64,000 bases of DNA from Coturnix japonica. Its lineage: Eukaryota; Chordata; Aves; Galliformes; Phasianidae. The stretch spans positions 1,457,510 to 1,521,509 of the forward strand of contig NC_029526.1 in the NCBI RefSeq assembly GCF_001577835.2, given 5' to 3'. The notes below the pieces were generated by a model. That model worked only from the letters and a program-made list of their open reading frames with translations, was not told the DNA's origin and did no database searches. Each line of letters starts with the position of its first letter. Within the stretch, counting starts at the first letter, position 1. The position numbers and the translations under genes were made by a program. This document shows positions 33,808 to 44,111 of the stretch, in pieces.

Positions 33808-36347
33808 TCACCATGGAATTGCTTTGCCTTCCCAGTTGAGCAGCATCCCGCTGTGCTTCTCAGAGAGGATGGGCAGCACTGACAGCAGCCCTTGCACACT
33901 CGTGTCCACTGTCAGGTCAGCCTGCAAAGGGCATCAGTGAGGAGCAGGGCTGAGATCCACCAGCACCCATCCCAGCTCACTCCCATCCCAGCAAAGCTCC
34001 CTGCCCCCAGAATGGGGAGATCCACAGGAGATGGGATGGGAGAACATTTGGGTATCTGCATGGTTTGGGCTAAGATGCAGGTTTAAGGGCAGCTCCAGGA
34101 ACCGGACACACAGAGCTGAGCCATGTAGAAGGTCCTGCTGCAAGTGGGAGGCTATGTGCAGTTTTATCAACTCCTCATGGTTACAAGGACTCCGTCCCCC
34201 ACCCCAAGAGAGGGATCCTGCAGTGTGAATAACCCCTTACAGGATGAGTCCTATGAGATGGAGGTCTCATCGCAGCACATCTTTGGGACAACCCAAAGCC
34301 TTTTCCCCCCTAACCAGCCTCCTCCAGCCTGGGGTGGAGGTTCTGGTACAGGGCATGTGCCAGTGTTCCAAGGTGCACCGTGCAGAGAGGCCCATGTCCT
34401 GCAGAAGCTCAGCCTGCACCCACCTCCTGGGTGCCCATGTCAGTTTTCACCCAGCCGGGGTGAAGTGCCACGCACAGGATCCCAGCCTCGCCATAGGTCA
34501 GAGCCTGGCACCTGGTGAGCATGTTGAGGGCAGCCTGGGGGAGGGAGGAAGCATTAGAGTGCTGCCCTAAGACCAGGACTGACAAGGTCCAGCTCTAACT
34601 CCCAGCCAGCACCTGAGCCCCATCTCCTTACCTTGCTGCAGCGGTAGGAGATGACCGGCTTGAAGTAGGACTCGGGAGTTCTCTCAATGGACCCCAAGAC
34701 AGTGGAGATGTTGATGATGGCTGCCTTGTTGCAACTCAGTCCTTTTTCCTTGCTGTCCTGGGCAGCTTTCTTCAAGAGAGGCAGGAATGCCTGGGAACAA
34801 GCAGCATGGTGGGTGCCCATGTCCCAAGCTGGCCCACCAGCTGCTGCCTAAGAGAGTGTGTGAGCACCAGCCAGCACCATCCTCTCCTTCTCACATCCTC
34901 AGAAAGCTTCCAAAAGCCTTATGGGACCTTCACAGTGACACAGCTGAAGCCACAAGGAGCAGAAGGCAGAGTTACCTGGGCCATCAGCAGCGGTCCCACC
35001 GCATTGGTCTTGTATGCCCGTATCATCTCCTCCGAGTCCACCGTCTCCAGTGACACCGGGGTAAAGATGCCAGCGTTGTTTATCAGCAGGTTCAGCCCCG
35101 CGCCGTTCAGCTTCCTCTCCACAATCTTTGCTGCGCTGACAATCGCTGAGGGATCTGCAACATCTGCAAGTGGCAGAGAATGAGCTTCGGCCCCATTCCC
35201 CTGCTTACATTTGTTCCTCAACGCTGAACATCCTTATAATCCCCGGGGCTGGGGTCCACCCGAGGGTGTTGGGGGGAAGGTATGGGTTAAAGCACAGAGA
35301 GCAGCTGGGCGTCCCGGTGTGTGCTTGTCTCATCCCATTATGGGCACCAGAGGGTGCTGTGCAACCAGCTCAGAGCGCCCTGGCACCCAAAATCTGTGCA
35401 ATGTTCGGGGTGCCCTGCAGACAGCCCTATGGTGGCAAAGCGCTGCCTCGACATTCCCGGTGGGGAGGGGGTCGGGGAGTCAGTCCCCATTGAGACAGCC
35501 CATGGTTGGTCTCCTATAGACCCCCATCCTGTGGCCACAGGGCAGTGGGACGCTGTGGCTGTGGGAGGTGTGGGATGAGGTGGGGTGAAGGAATTGGGCT
35601 TTGGGTGGTAGCAGCACTTGTAGGTAAGTGTTGGGATGTGGAGCCAAACGCAGCAGCCAGGGATGGGAGGAGAAATGGGACCAGCGTGGTTGGTGGCACG
35701 AAGGTATCAGCCAACAGGGAGGGAACACCTACCCAGCTTCACCAGCACCAGGTTTGGGTGTTTGGATGCCAGATCTCTCAGCTCCTGTGAAAAGAAACAC
35801 AGACACCATCAGCAGGAGGTGGCTGTGATGCCAAGAGCAATGCCAGGGCCATAGTCATCCCTTCTGAAGTCTGGGCTGGGCATGGGGAATGCTGGCAAAC
35901 ACTTGTCAGCACCCTGTGATGACCAGGGGGCATTTCCCCCCCTGCTGCCCAGCTCTCCCCCAGCCACCTCTCACCCCAACACCTGAAGGGCAACGAGGAG
36001 TGACAGCATTAATGTGGTTCCTCTCCACAGTTCATGTCTGCTCCACCTCTTGGCCAACCCAGCACTGTACAATGGCCACACTCAGACACCAGCAGGCTGC
36101 CAGCCTTGCTCTCAGCACAGCTCAGCCCTCACCACCAACACACTGCGGCCTTCCTGCCGCCCTCACCCCCACCACCCCTCAGCCCCCACCCAACGCTGAC
36201 CTTCCCCCGTGGCCCCTCGGGGTCCCGGCAGGTCGCAAAGATGTGTGTGGGTGGGTGAGGCCCCCCAAGGAGCTGCCTGACCAGCTCCAGCCCGATGCCG
36301 CGGTTGGAGCCGGTGAGCAGCACGCAATGTGCCCGCAGAGCCGCCAT
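33808..36347 (-). CDS. Sniffer/C-factor-like SDR, intact minus-strand copy (E), 256 residues
   Basis: Classical short-chain dehydrogenase/reductase, probably a cytosolic NADP(H)-dependent carbonyl reductase; substrate unknown. Six exons with consensus junctions: 36201-36347, 35733-35784, 34976-35163, 34632-34790, 34424-34534, 33808-33921. They total 771 nt with no interruption. Visible motifs are the cofactor site TGSNRGIG (residues 12-19), NNAG (95-98), a catalytic-type Ser in NIST (158) and YRCSK (Tyr178, Lys182). C-terminal HPGWVKTDMG is typical of the sniffer/C-factor group. Length matches the family (about 250). An AATAAA lies at 33,663-33,668 on the minus strand, 140 nt past the stop. 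It points away from the plus-strand copies at 39-53 kb and is more diverged from them than they are from each other. Confidence 0.93.
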
Positions 36348-36669
36348 GCCCCCCTGCCCGCTGCCCTGGGGAGGGCCCAGCCTGGCACCTCCCTCCTGGG
36401 GCCCAGCGCAATGCTTCAGCCCTGTGTGCGCAGAGGGTGCTGTTGTGGGGCTGGTTTACGTTCTTTTTTTGCACAGACACTGAGCTGAAACGCTGCCAGC
36501 ACATGTAAATAGACCAGAAAATCAATCCTGAGTAGTAAAAAGAGCCCTGAGAAAAGTGTCAGCCCAAGAAGCTCTTGTTGAACGGCCTACGGGGTGTGCG
36601 TTGTTCTGCTCCATTCTGGGATTTGAAACACGAGTGATTCTGAGCAGTTCTGTTGGCTGAATGTTGGGA

Positions 36670-36878
36670 GTGTTCCATGAGACTGAAAGGAGAAAGGAAA
36701 TGGAGAGGAAGAAAGAGAAAAGGAAGGAGAGGAAGAATAAAGGAAGGGTACAAAAAAGGGGGTGAAAGGGAAAAGAGGAGATACAAGGGAGAAGAGAGGA
36801 GACAGGAAGGATATGAGGACAGGAAGGAGAGGAGGAAGAAGAGAAAGTGACACGACGCAAGGTCCAATAGGACAAGGA
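36670..36878 (+). repeat. Purine-rich GA/GGA low-complexity tract, left edge of gap
   Basis: About 200 bp almost entirely A and G on the plus strand, leading directly into the run of N. It probably belongs to the same microsatellite as the GAGAA array on the other side. Confidence 0.85.
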
Positions 36879-37415
36879 NNNNNNNNNNNNNNNNNNNNNN
36901 NNNNNNNNNNNNNNNNNNNNNNNNNNNNNNNNNNNNNNNNNNNNNNNNNNNNNNNNNNNNNNNNNNNNNNNNNNNNNNNNNNNNNNNNNNNNNNNNNNNN
37001 NNNNNNNNNNNNNNNNNNNNNNNNNNNNNNNNNNNNNNNNNNNNNNNNNNNNNNNNNNNNNNNNNNNNNNNNNNNNNNNNNNNNNNNNNNNNNNNNNNNN
37101 NNNNNNNNNNNNNNNNNNNNNNNNNNNNNNNNNNNNNNNNNNNNNNNNNNNNNNNNNNNNNNNNNNNNNNNNNNNNNNNNNNNNNNNNNNNNNNNNNNNN
37201 NNNNNNNNNNNNNNNNNNNNNNNNNNNNNNNNNNNNNNNNNNNNNNNNNNNNNNNNNNNNNNNNNNNNNNNNNNNNNNNNNNNNNNNNNNNNNNNNNNNN
37301 NNNNNNNNNNNNNNNNNNNNNNNNNNNNNNNNNNNNNNNNNNNNNNNNNNNNNNNNNNNNNNNNNNNNNNNNNNNNNNNNNNNNNNNNNNNNNNNNNNNN
37401 NNNNNNNNNNNNNNN
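36879..37415. other. Assembly gap, 537 N
   Basis: Unsequenced. Any frame said to run through it is an artefact. The gap lies in a purine repeat between two inverted SDR genes. Confidence 1.
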
Positions 37416-37495
37416 GAGAAGAGAAGAGAAGAGAAGAGAAGAGAAGAGAAGAGAAAAAGAGAAATAAAGAGAAAAAGAAGAGAAAAGAAGGAAAA
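37416..37495 (+). repeat. (GAGAA)n microsatellite, right edge of gap
   Basis: At least seven perfect GAGAA units, followed by imperfect GA-rich sequence. The true array length is hidden in the gap. Confidence 0.9.
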
Positions 37496-39190
37496 GCCTT
37501 GTTATTTTTCTGAGGCCTGGTGCAACATGATTATTCTATTACCAAACTTTGGGGTGCTTGAGTGTAGTAATATGAGTATGTTTACAAATGCCATGTTTTT
37601 ATCTGTAACTTTTCCCCTCTATGAGGTCAGTGTTGTGAGTGTGCACGTGGTGATAGTGGGTATGATTACAGCTCCTGGCACGGTCAAGGTGTGGGAAAGC
37701 TTGTAAAGCAATCAAAGAGAGGAGTGTTGCAAATAAAGCCGTGGGAGCTGTATCAGGAGCTTTAGGGCCCACAGACTGATTTGAAATGGCAGTGAGAATG
37801 GCGTAGCAGTTACAGCATCTGCACCATGTTGCATTCCAGGACCCAGGCACTTCTCCCAGCCATCTACTCAAGCTTCATTCCATCAGGAGGTGGTTGTGCC
37901 CCTTTGAATGCAAGGCAGTGCATTTTGGGCCTTGCTTGACCTTCTGGTTGGCTCCCATCAGCTCCCATCCAATGTGGCTCCATCAAGACCTCTGTGTCTG
38001 CTTTGTCCAGTGAGACAGTTTGAGACCTTCAGAGATGCTTTGCTTACCGTTGGCACAGGGACTTCTGAACCTGAAAATCCACTATGAGCTGCAAATGGAG
38101 CCACGTCCTTTTAGTGTCACTCTGGATCCCTGCTGAAACCCTTCACAGTGTGGTGCCAGTAGTACTCCTCAATCAGAAGAGGCAATGAGTCACACGGGGC
38201 TGATATGACTTGCCCAGCTTCACCATTCAGGCAGTGGCAGGAGCAAGCCCTAAGCCACCCCTTGCTTAGCTGCTCATTCACTGCTGCCTTTCTATTCTTT
38301 AGTAACTGATTGATAAGTGAAGACATGAGCCTGTTTAGCCCTGAACACATTGTAAAGCCATGAATCTCGACCAAAGGCAGCGCTTTTACTGCTGCTTACA
38401 CGGTGGATTAAACACAGTAAAGATAACAACACTATATTTCCCAAGGTTGGTGTAGTGCATTTGTAATTGCCCTTTGTGCAAACAGATGGATGGGTGTGAA
38501 CAGGAGTGCGCTTTCAGCTGTGGGTAATGTGGAAGGTGAAGTCATGTCCTGACTTCTTGCAGCATGACAAGGCAAAGACTGACTGTGTAAGACCTGGGAG
38601 GGCAGAGCTTGTGTCAAGACTCTATAGCCAGCTGTCTCCATGTCGTTGTCTCCATGGTTGCTTTCTCCAATCAGTCTCTTGACGTATTTGTGTTCTGACT
38701 CCTCCATTTGGCCTCAGTTTGCCATTTTCAAGCTGCCCTATGAGGAACCCTTGATGGAACAAACTATCTCACTCATGCATACCCTCACTCAGGAGTATAA
38801 GACCTGGTTGGGTTCACACAAACACGTCTCTCCTCCTTTTTAGGTCCAGTTTGTGTCCCTGTGCATTCTTCATGGCTGCCTCTCTTTCTTCATAATTATG
38901 TGGCACTGGAAAAGTACCTCGACCAGAAACCCCTGTAGGAGCACACACTCAACTTCCACACAACTTAAAGCCAAATTTGCCTTTAAAAATAGAATTGATT
39001 TTTGCCCTTTGCAATGTTAGCTCTCAGGCAGGAGCCGTGTCCGAAAAAGTTCAAAGAGCAGGAGAGACCGCAAACAGAGACAAGGGTTTGTGCAAGCCCT
39101 TGGAGGGTGGGCTGTCTGCTCAGCATGTGATAAGAAGCACTGGGGCACTGAGCAAACAACGAGAGCTGGAGCAGAGGCAGGAGAAGCAAA
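37496..39190. other. Spacer before SDR copy A, carrying the duplicated 5' flank
   Basis: No independent gene recognised; an 85-codon minus-strand frame near 38.1-38.4 kb resembles nothing I know. From about 38.4 kb to the copy A start, stretches resemble those before copy B (42.5-44.1 kb): for example 'gtaattgccctttgtgcaaa' near 38,463 and a matching block near 42,668. The last 170 bases are the copy A promoter region, shared with copies B, C and D. Confidence 0.6.
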
Positions 39191-41395
39191 ATGGGAGAGC
39201 TGCGTGTCCGCTCCGTTCTGGTGACTGGGGCCAACAGGGGCATGGCCCGGGCTTTTGTCCGGCACTCTGACGAGCTCGGCCAACCCAGCCTGAGTGGGCT
39301 CTTTGCAGGCGCAGGACCCAAGGGCAGCGAGCACTAAGGTGAGCGCTGGGTCGGAGCGGGCTGAGGTGGGGGACAGCAGGGCGTGGCAGGCAGAGGGGAG
39401 GTTGAAGGTCTCAGACCACGGGAGCTGTCGGGAGCCCTGGCAAGTCAGGCACAGGCCAGAACTGGGGGAGGGATGCCATAAAGCAAGCAAGAAGGGGTGC
39501 CCAGGGTTCCTTGGTGTCGGAAGCTGCTCCTCTGCCTGGCACTGCGTGTCTGGGGCTGGAGGCAAAGGGATGGTGCCTGCTTGATGGGAAGAGTGTGATG
39601 TGTGCCGTTGTGAAGAATACTGGATGTACAGAGACATGTTTGCAGGGAGTGGGACAGCCCAAGCAGGCACTCAGCAAGAGAGGATGCCAGGAGAAGGGCA
39701 AGAGAGTGTGCACTTGGACCTGCTGGTCTGTGCCCATTTAGTCCTTCCCACAGGACTGCGCAGATTGGCCTCCAAGCACCCCAACCTGGTCATCGTCCGC
39801 TCCGGTACGTGCCACAGCCGCAGCCGCAAGGCTGAAGGCCCTCACCTGGGCTCCGGCTCTCTGGGCTCTGCGACCTCCACACGCCGCTGCAGGGGCATCG
39901 CCCCGCACTGGTGCCTGCTGGCAGACACCGAGGCAGACGGGCACCTCACCTCCCCACCTCGCCTCTGCCAGAAGTCACCGATCCGCCGCAGCATCAAGCG
40001 GCCACAGCCAGCGTCGGGAGCGCCTCAAGGGCTCGGGGCTCAACCTCCTCATCAACAACGCTGCTGTCTGAAGACCACTCTCGCTTGACACCGGAGACAC
40101 TGAGAGACATGTCTGACGTGTACACCACCAACACCAATCGCACCCCTGCTGCTGGGCCAGGTACTGTGGTCACCCACGGCACCAGGAACGTCCCTGTTCG
40201 TGTGATCTGATGCCTCGATGGAGGAGGGAAGGAGATGGTGGGACAGGGCACCCTGATGGGTGGTTGAGTGCTGGCAGGGACTGAGCACAGCAGTTGTTGG
40301 TGTCCCTCCTTGGAAATCCTCCAAAGTCACCTGCACACAGTTCTGGCATCGGGTGCTTGGTAGCTCTGCCTGAGCAGTGCAGGTTGCACCAGGTGATTTC
40401 CAGTGATATCTACCAACCACAACTGTCCTGTCGCTCTGTGTTCTCAATATGACCTACTATGGAAGGAAAGGTGCCCTTCCAATGAGCCTCCTCTGTGCAT
40501 GCTTCTCCTTCCCCTCCCCACAGGCGTTCCTGCCCCTGCTGAAGAAGGCAGCCCAGGGGAGCCCAGGCTCGGGGATGAGATGGCAGCAAGGGCAGCATCG
40601 TCAACATCTCCAGCACTGCGGGTTCAATCAAAGAAATCCTTCTATGGGAATCCGAACAGTGCCTCTCTTATCGCTGCAGCAAGGTCTGTGATGTACTATT
40701 AGCCAAACATTCTTTATTCTGCAAATGACTGCAGGAGCCCTCTGCACCTCTCTCTACTGTAATTGAGCTCCTGCCACACACTTCTTCTTTCACAGCACAT
40801 GGCCCCGATCCCCGCCTGATCCCTGTGCTGTCTCCCACAGGCTGCTCTCAACATGCTCACCAGGTGCCAGTCCATGGGCTACCGGGAACACGGCATCCTC
40901 TGCATGTCTTTCCATCCTGGATGGGTACAAACAGACATGGGAAACAAAGTTGGGGACATGGTAGGAGCCTCCATAGGTTGTGTCCATCCACAGCCTGTGC
41001 TGTTTCCCATGGGAGGCTGCTGTCTCCAGGAGCCCTGCACCAACAACCCCAGGGGCCCTGCTCCATCAGCACTATGGCAGCTCTCCCTGCCCTGGGACCC
41101 CTGTGCAGCGCCAGCCCTGGCTCCTGGCAGCCCCCACACCCGGCTTCCCAGCTCTCACCTCTTCCCAGGGCTCTGCTTCCCCCTCGGCGGAGCCGCTGCC
41201 TTCCTGCAGCCAGGCTCCAGGGCACAGCCTGGGCAGCCCTTGGGCAGCACACGCCTGTGTTGTCCCTCTGCTCGCCTGCAGCCCCCGCTGACTGTGGATT
41301 GCCAGCATAGGAGGGATGCTGAGGGTGCTCTCCAACCTCTCCGACAAGGACAGCGGCTCCTTCCTGGACTGGAAGGGAACGTTGTGGCCTGGTGA
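39191..41395 (+). pseudogene. SDR copy A, six-exon layout kept, several disruptions
   Basis: Same gene plan as the intact copy: exons near 39191-39338, 39757-39805, 39972-40160, 40524-40683, 40841-40960 and 41282-41395. Exon 1 starts MGELRVRSVLVTGANRG, but the glycine-rich cofactor motif reads TGANRGMA rather than TGANRGIG, and an in-frame TAA ends exon 1. Exon 2 lacks a base in its first codon, exons 3 and 4 are one base off length, and exon 6 carries an extra T and a missing G. Exon 5 is intact (40 codons, ending FHPGWVQTDMGNKVGDM). The 3' UTR keeps AATAAA at 41,466. Introns 4-5 and the 3' UTR are highly similar to copy B. As given it cannot make a full enzyme; some changes could be sequence errors. 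Confidence 0.75.
40300..40450 (+). mobile_element. CR1 LINE 3' fragment in SDR intron 3 (copy A)
   Basis: 'gtgtccctccttggaaatcc' followed by degraded CR1 tail sequence ending 'aactgtcctgtcgctctg'. The same insertion sits in the same intron of copies B (about 45,380-45,545) and D (about 52,130-52,290), so it predates the duplications. Confidence 0.7.
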
Positions 41396-41465
41396 CGTGC
41401 TGGCCCGGCCTCCTGCTGCATCCTGACAGTGGCCCTCTGCTGCTGCTCCCCTCTGCTTCCCCCTC

Positions 41466-41471
41466 AATAAA
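41466..41471 (+). terminator. Poly(A) signal of SDR copy A
   Basis: AATAAA within 'ccctcaataaacccagc', about 70 nt after the stop. The identical context recurs in copies B (46,554) and C (49,127). Confidence 0.7.
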
Positions 41472-41479
41472 CCCAGCTC

Positions 41480-44040
41480 TGACAACAGCAATGCTCTTGG
41501 CTCTGCCTCAGACCACAATATGCTGCGATACACAATGACATCTCATGGAGGGCAGCCCCTTCCCAAGGTTGTTGCCCTCCTCATCCAAATGCATCAGCAC
41601 CCTCTGCTCACAACCACATCTACTGCAAGGTATCCCCATAGGAGACACATGTCACTTCTGGAAGTGCCCCTTCCGGGAGTGAATAGAGTTGGGATCTGAT
41701 CCTGTCTCCAAGGAGCTGTGAATCCCTGGGGCTGGAAGGGGCAGAACCTGTCCAACACACCCGCCTCCTCATCTGGCCCAGGAGGTCAGGGACACAAAAG
41801 CAGAGAGCAGTCAGTGCAGCACAGTAGGGAAGCAGGGTGCTGCATGCCAGGGTTGGCCATGAGGAATGCTGAGGGGTCCAACTGAGCTTCAGGTTTGACC
41901 CTGCTGATCCAGACTATGCACATCCCTCTGCTGAGCCTTCCTACCCTCAAGCACTTTGACGTTGCTGCCCAACTTGGTGCTGTCTTCCCGCTTCCTGAGG
42001 GATCTCTCCACCCCTCACTGAGATCACAGGCTGAAATGTCAAACAAAACAGGCCCCGAGACTCAGCCATGGGAAACAGCAGCGGTGACTGGCAGCCAGCT
42101 GGGTCAAACCCCGTTCATTAGGATACTTTCAGCATGGCCAGCCTGGCTGCTTTCTCATCACCAGAGAGTCCCCTCTGGGCCACGTATTGGCGCTCAGGAT
42201 GGTCTGTTCCATTACATTCCCTGCTTCCAAGAGCACGATGATGACTTGTGATTCTACCAGCTCCATTGGCACAATCTCTTAGGCCACGCAGACTCACAAG
42301 TAGTCAAAACATGTAGGAGGTCACTTCAGAATCCCATTGGAACCCAGGGGCTGCATCTCACTCCCTGTCACTACCTGACAGCGCAGGGTCCTCAGTACCC
42401 TCACAGCTTTCTCATAATGGATGATGCAGAAAAGGCATGAAGCACATCAGGCTCATTGCCAGCTGGGATCCAGGCTCAGGGGAGATGGAGCTGGACACTG
42501 ATGTGCATTGTAAAGCCAGTAGCCTTGTTGGCAGGCAGCTCCTTTACCACTGCTTGCACGGTAGATCAAGCATAATAAAGATAATAGTGCCGTTCCCCTG
42601 TTCTTCAGCCCCGGATATCAGCCCAACAAACAGCAGGCTATTTCCCAACACTTCTGCAGTGACTTTGGAATTGCCCTTTGTGCGAATACCTGGATGAGTG
42701 CTAACACTGAGCTTGCAGCCACTGAGAGCTTGGAAGGTGCAATCGTGCCCCATCTGCCAGCAGGGCGCTAAGATAGAAAGCATCCATAGGAGAAACGTGG
42801 TTGTCAGAGGGTGGATGGGATGGGGTACAGCCATGGGCCCTTCAGCACCGTGACAAATACTGGTTTTGTTCATCTGAAAGATCAGACTGTGCAAGAATGG
42901 CTCAGCCTTCCACAGCCGGGCACTGGGGACAGCAGCACTTGGGCCAAGACTCCACTGCCACCCCAGCAAGGCTGACTCTTCTCTTTGGATGTGTTCATGC
43001 CAGGCTGGACTATGACCCCTGCCAAGGGAATGCTTGCTTAGGATTTTATGGGCAATAATCTAGCATAAGGCCCCAGTGCAAAGTAAACAATATACTATTA
43101 CGGCTCTAAAACAACAGAAAGGTTCAAAACCAACATGACACAGCAGAAAGTGAGGAGATGAAAGAGCAGGTTTTGGTTTTATCTGGTTCTGAGGCACCCT
43201 GAACTTTTCTATTACACTGTGGGTGGTGATTCAGGAAAGGAAAAGCATGGAAGGCTGTGAAAGGGCAGTGCATTGTTCTGCAAGCAGCGTATATCTGCTA
43301 GTGCTGGTCTGTGGGCACAGAAAGATAGTGAGGATAGAGAGAAGGCCTTGGAAAAGAACCATCAGAGGATAGAAAGGCAGGTCTGCAAGTTGGGAGGTGG
43401 GATGGGGCAGAGAGAATGAACAGTGCTCAATGAGAGATCAGCCTCAGGCAGGACTCATGGGAGGGACAGCTGAAAGACTGGGAGGCTCAGAGTGGTGATG
43501 AGCACAAGGCAATGCTGCACCAAGAAGACAAAAGCATGGCCTTAGTTGAGTAGCACAGATCATAGCGTGCTGGTGCAGGAAGTCGTGTGGGGCCACAATG
43601 TGATGGGGCATGTGCTTGCTAGAAAGGAGAGCCGAAAACAGCAGCTTATGGCACAATCTGATTGAGACAGACAGGGAAAGGGGAATGAGATCAGCCCAGA
43701 GTGCTTTATGCACAGGTACGATGTGCAAAGCCCATCTGGATTGTGATGCTGGTAGAGCAGCACAGTGAAAGTCCAGCAGACCCACAGGGCATCGTGTCTC
43801 CTTCCCACCTTCTGCTTCCCATCTCCTCACCCAGCACAGCTTCTGCAGGACTTCTGCTGCTGTTAATCGATTTAGGGCTCAAGTGTCACCAGAAATCAAG
43901 TTAGTAAATATAAGGCAATGTGACTTCTGCCCTACAGTAAGGCTGGCTTCCAGCCAGGAGCATAATCTGGGAAAGTTTAGGGCAGGTGAGATTGTACCCG
44001 GAATCAGGGTTTTGCACAATGCCTGTGTGGGTGTGGTGTA
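41480..44040. other. Spacer between SDR copies A and B, duplicated sequence
   Basis: No separate gene seen. The first 600 bases repeat after copy B at 46,570-47,860 ('gggatctgatcctgtctcc' near 41,693 and 46,801), although the B version has about 700 extra bases of CR1 and unique sequence. A reversed CR1 fragment lies at 41,890-42,080. Sequence from 43,440 to 44,040 recurs upstream of copies C and D. Confidence 0.7.
41890..42080 (-). mobile_element. CR1 LINE fragment, duplicated with the SDR unit
   Basis: Reads 'catccctctgctgagccttc', 'cccaacttggtgctgtcttc', 'gatcacaggctgaaatgtc': the antisense of CR1 late ORF2. The same piece is found at 47,700-47,860 inside a longer CR1. Confidence 0.8.
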
Positions 44041-44111
44041 AATTCAGCATGCTATAAGAAGCATCTGGGCACTGAACAAACGTGAGCTGGAGCAGAGGCA
44101 GGTGAAGCAAA
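43752..44111 (+). repeat. Duplicated 5' flank block of SDR copies (copy B instance)
   Basis: About 360 bases from 'agtgaaagtccagcagaccc' to the ATG, repeated before copy C (48,222-48,581) and copy D (50,373-50,732), with conserved 'gttagtaaatataaggcaat' and 'gcaatgtgacttctgcccta'. It includes the TATA-like box and 5' UTR. Confidence 0.85.
44053..44059 (+). promoter_or_regulatory. TATA-like box of SDR copy B
   Basis: TATAAGA in 'catgctataagaagc', 53 bases before the ATG, implying a 5' UTR of some 25-30 nt. Copies C (48,519) and the orphan fragment (50,306) keep it; copies A and D have TGATAAG at the same place. Confidence 0.55.

Noticed and set aside
36762-37706. 314-codon frame crossing the gap
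   Set aside because: Most of it is translated N; the rest is a GA-rich repeat giving Lys/Arg/Glu runs. Not a gene.
38117-38374. 85-codon minus-strand frame that looked possibly protein-like
   Set aside because: No recognisable motif, not kept in the duplicated flank of copy B, and no splice or promoter context.
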